Below are positions 63,264 through 64,000 of a DNA stretch of 64,000 nt, one piece after another. This stretch comes from Blautia caecimuris (GTDB lineage Bacteria; Bacillota; Clostridia; Lachnospirales; Lachnospiraceae): contig NZ_JANJZT010000006.1 in the NCBI RefSeq assembly GCF_024622975.1, forward strand, positions 89,102 to 153,101. Direction: 5' to 3'. The translations under genes and the position numbers were made by a program. Every line of letters begins with the position of its first letter. Within the stretch, counting starts at the first letter, position 1. A model generated the notes under the pieces. That model made no database searches. It saw nothing but the letters and a program-made list of their open reading frames with translations, and was not told where the DNA came from.

Positions 63264-63374
63264 CTATTGTTTTACTCGTCCTGCACCGATTAAGTGCTGT
63301 TGCCAGTAACTACTATTGAGGTCTGCATACCCTATCGGGTCGCCTGCATGGTACATCTGGTTATTTCCCACATA
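63264..63374 (-). pseudogene. 3' exon of Tn916 orf14 (NlpC/P60 cell-wall hydrolase), split by a group II intron
   Basis: The last 36 codons (YVGNNQMYHAGDPIGY... to HLIGAGRVKQ) match the C-terminus of Orf14, a secreted peptidoglycan hydrolase that opens the wall for conjugation. The histidine in MYHAGDP is part of the catalytic site. Upstream the frame is interrupted by the intron end at 63375; the 5' exon lies outside the window. If the intron splices, orf14 could still be made. Confidence 0.78.
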
Positions 63375-63435
63375 GTAGAGTAGGAAAGCACCGCCTTTCC
63401 TTATTTCTAGGGTAGGTTTGTGCAGTCCTCTCCCC

Positions 63436-63469
63436 GAACCGTGCTTGCATTTCTCAATGCACACGGCTC
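63436..63469 (-). ncRNA. Group II intron domain V
   Basis: A 34-nt hairpin begins GAGCCGTGTGC and ends GCACGGTTC on the minus strand, with GAGA as the terminal loop. The AGC next to the stem base is the catalytic triad region. Confidence 0.85.
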
Positions 63470-63491
63470 TCCATCTTTGCTCCGTTACAGG

Positions 63492-64000
63492 TTATTTCTT
63501 TTCGCCATGATGTATAGCCATGTGACACTTGTGGCATACCACGATTGTTTTCCGTCTTTTGGCTATCATTATCTTTTCCCATTCTGATTTTCCTTTAAGG
63601 TTTTTAACCTTGTTTACATGATGAATTTCGTATCTGTCACTTTCCGTACACCCACATACTTCACATATCTTCGCCTTTAATCGGCTTTCTAATGTTGTTA
63701 CGTCATGGGAATAATTTTTAGCTGTTTGTGGAACAATATCAGTAAACTTCTTTCCTTTGCAGTCAGCATAATTCGCAAAATACATTTTCTTTATTACTGT
63801 TTTAGTTTCATAAGGAATAGCCCATTTGCCTGTACCGTCTTTATACATAGCTCTAATTTTAGAAACTTTGGAACGGTGCTTTCCTGCAAGTGTTTTCAAA
63901 CAGCTATATTCCATAAGATAATTGAAATAGATTAGCTTGTTAAAATTGCTTGCCAACCCATAATAATTACAGATACCTCTTAATTCTGCATTATAAATAG
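63492..64000 (-). CDS. Group II intron reverse transcriptase/maturase, C-terminal part (partial)
   Basis: The frame is open to the window edge, so only about 169 C-terminal residues are visible. It has the maturase domain X end (YNAELRGICNYYGLASNF; YFNYLMEYSCLKTLA) and an HNH endonuclease domain (CEVCGCTES; EIHHVNKVKNLKGK; CHKCHMAIHHG). It promotes splicing and retrohoming. The stop lies 22 nt before domain V, the usual place in domain IV. Confidence 0.87.
   Translation of the reverse strand, partial: IYNAELRGICNYYGLASNFNKLIYFNYLMEYSCLKTLAGKHRSKVSKIRAMYKDGTGKWAIPYETKTVIKKMYFANYADCKGKKFTDIVPQTAKNYSHDVTTLESRLKAKICEVCGCTESDRYEIHHVNKVKNLKGKSEWEKIMIAKRRKTIVVCHKCHMAIHHGEKK

Larger units (their letters stand above)
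54541..64000. mobile_element. Tn916-family integrative conjugative element, integrase end (partial)
   Basis: The gene order int, xis, a small HTH gene, a sigma-like gene, an opposing XRE gene, cargo, orf13 and orf14 is that of Tn916 with the tet(M) position replaced. The element is more A+T-rich than the chromosome beside it and continues beyond the window. The left boundary is near 54541, just past the int stop, where 11-bp repeats lie. The exact junction cannot be fixed without the other end or an empty site. Confidence 0.8.
63375..64000 (-). mobile_element. Group II intron, 3' part (continues beyond the window)
   Basis: A 34-nt domain V is recognisable at 63436-63469 (GAGCCGTGTGC ... GCACGGTTC on the minus strand). 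A domain VI hairpin (AGGAAAG with CTTTCCT) follows, and the likely 3' end is CTCTAC at 63375-63380. A maturase frame lies upstream. The exon resumes in frame with orf14. Confidence 0.82.

Noticed and set aside
1..64000. tRNA genes, rRNA genes and CRISPR arrays
   Set aside because: None was recognised on either strand by eye; no spaced repeat series or tRNA cloverleaf was found.

Overview
The window looks like a chromosome segment from a spore-forming anaerobic Firmicute, most probably a gut Lachnospiraceae (Blautia/Ruminococcus-like). The evidence is strong AGGAGG ribosome sites, TTGACA-N17-TATAAT promoters, sporulation and germination genes (spmA, spmB, gerA-type, SPOCS/LysM), oxygen-independent flavoprotein and ferredoxin-type enzymes, and a Tn916-type conjugative element. 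This is inferred from gene content only.

Region 1 (1-10.8 kb). A decayed AraC fragment is followed by spmA. A four-gene run then encodes an anaerobic glycerol-3-phosphate-dehydrogenase-like flavoprotein, a pyridine-nucleotide oxidoreductase, a DUF1667 iron-sulfur-type protein and a LarA-like nickel racemase. Next come a MATE pump preceded by a probable guanidine-IV (mepA) riboswitch and a DUF2975/HTH pair. spmB lies about 7.3 kb from spmA. A Septu-like anti-phage pair (ATPase plus HNH nuclease) sits directly behind spmB with its own promoter.

Region 2 (10.8-28.6 kb). This holds an aldo/keto reductase with a ferredoxin domain, plsC, a PrcB-like lipoprotein, a SPOCS/LysM protein, ispE, a GntR regulator, a germination receptor locus with a fused GerB-GerC protein, murI, a DUF1934 protein, and a cell-envelope group. 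That group has two tandem paralogous polysaccharide deacetylases, a secreted trigger-factor-like FKBP lipoprotein and a third, canonical deacetylase.

Region 3 (28.6-43 kb). A lone MNT nucleotidyltransferase is coupled to a GH13 glycosidase and glgB. Then come two CobW-type metal GTPases (one with a His-rich repeat), pth, mfd, a two-gene accessory module (DUF4869-like plus a P-loop ATPase), a PrsA-like foldase and a DUF4317 protein.

Region 4 (43-54.4 kb). A galactose-type binding protein with a FadR-type regulator is followed by an NhaC-type antiporter split by an apparent one-base deletion and a Cys/Met PLP enzyme. A YesN/YesM-type two-component system is followed by two further sugar-binding proteins but no ABC permease or ATPase, which suggests a sugar-sensing system. 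hsp20 has a CIRCE-like operator over its promoter.

Region 5 (54.5 kb to the end). This is the integrase end of a Tn916-family element: int, xis, regulatory genes, orf13 and orf14. The place that holds tet(M) in Tn916 carries instead a MerR-type regulator, a serine hydrolase, a small protein, a WYL regulator, a DJ-1/PfpI protein and a zinc-ribbon protein. orf14 is interrupted by a group II intron that runs off the window. No tRNA, rRNA or CRISPR array was seen.
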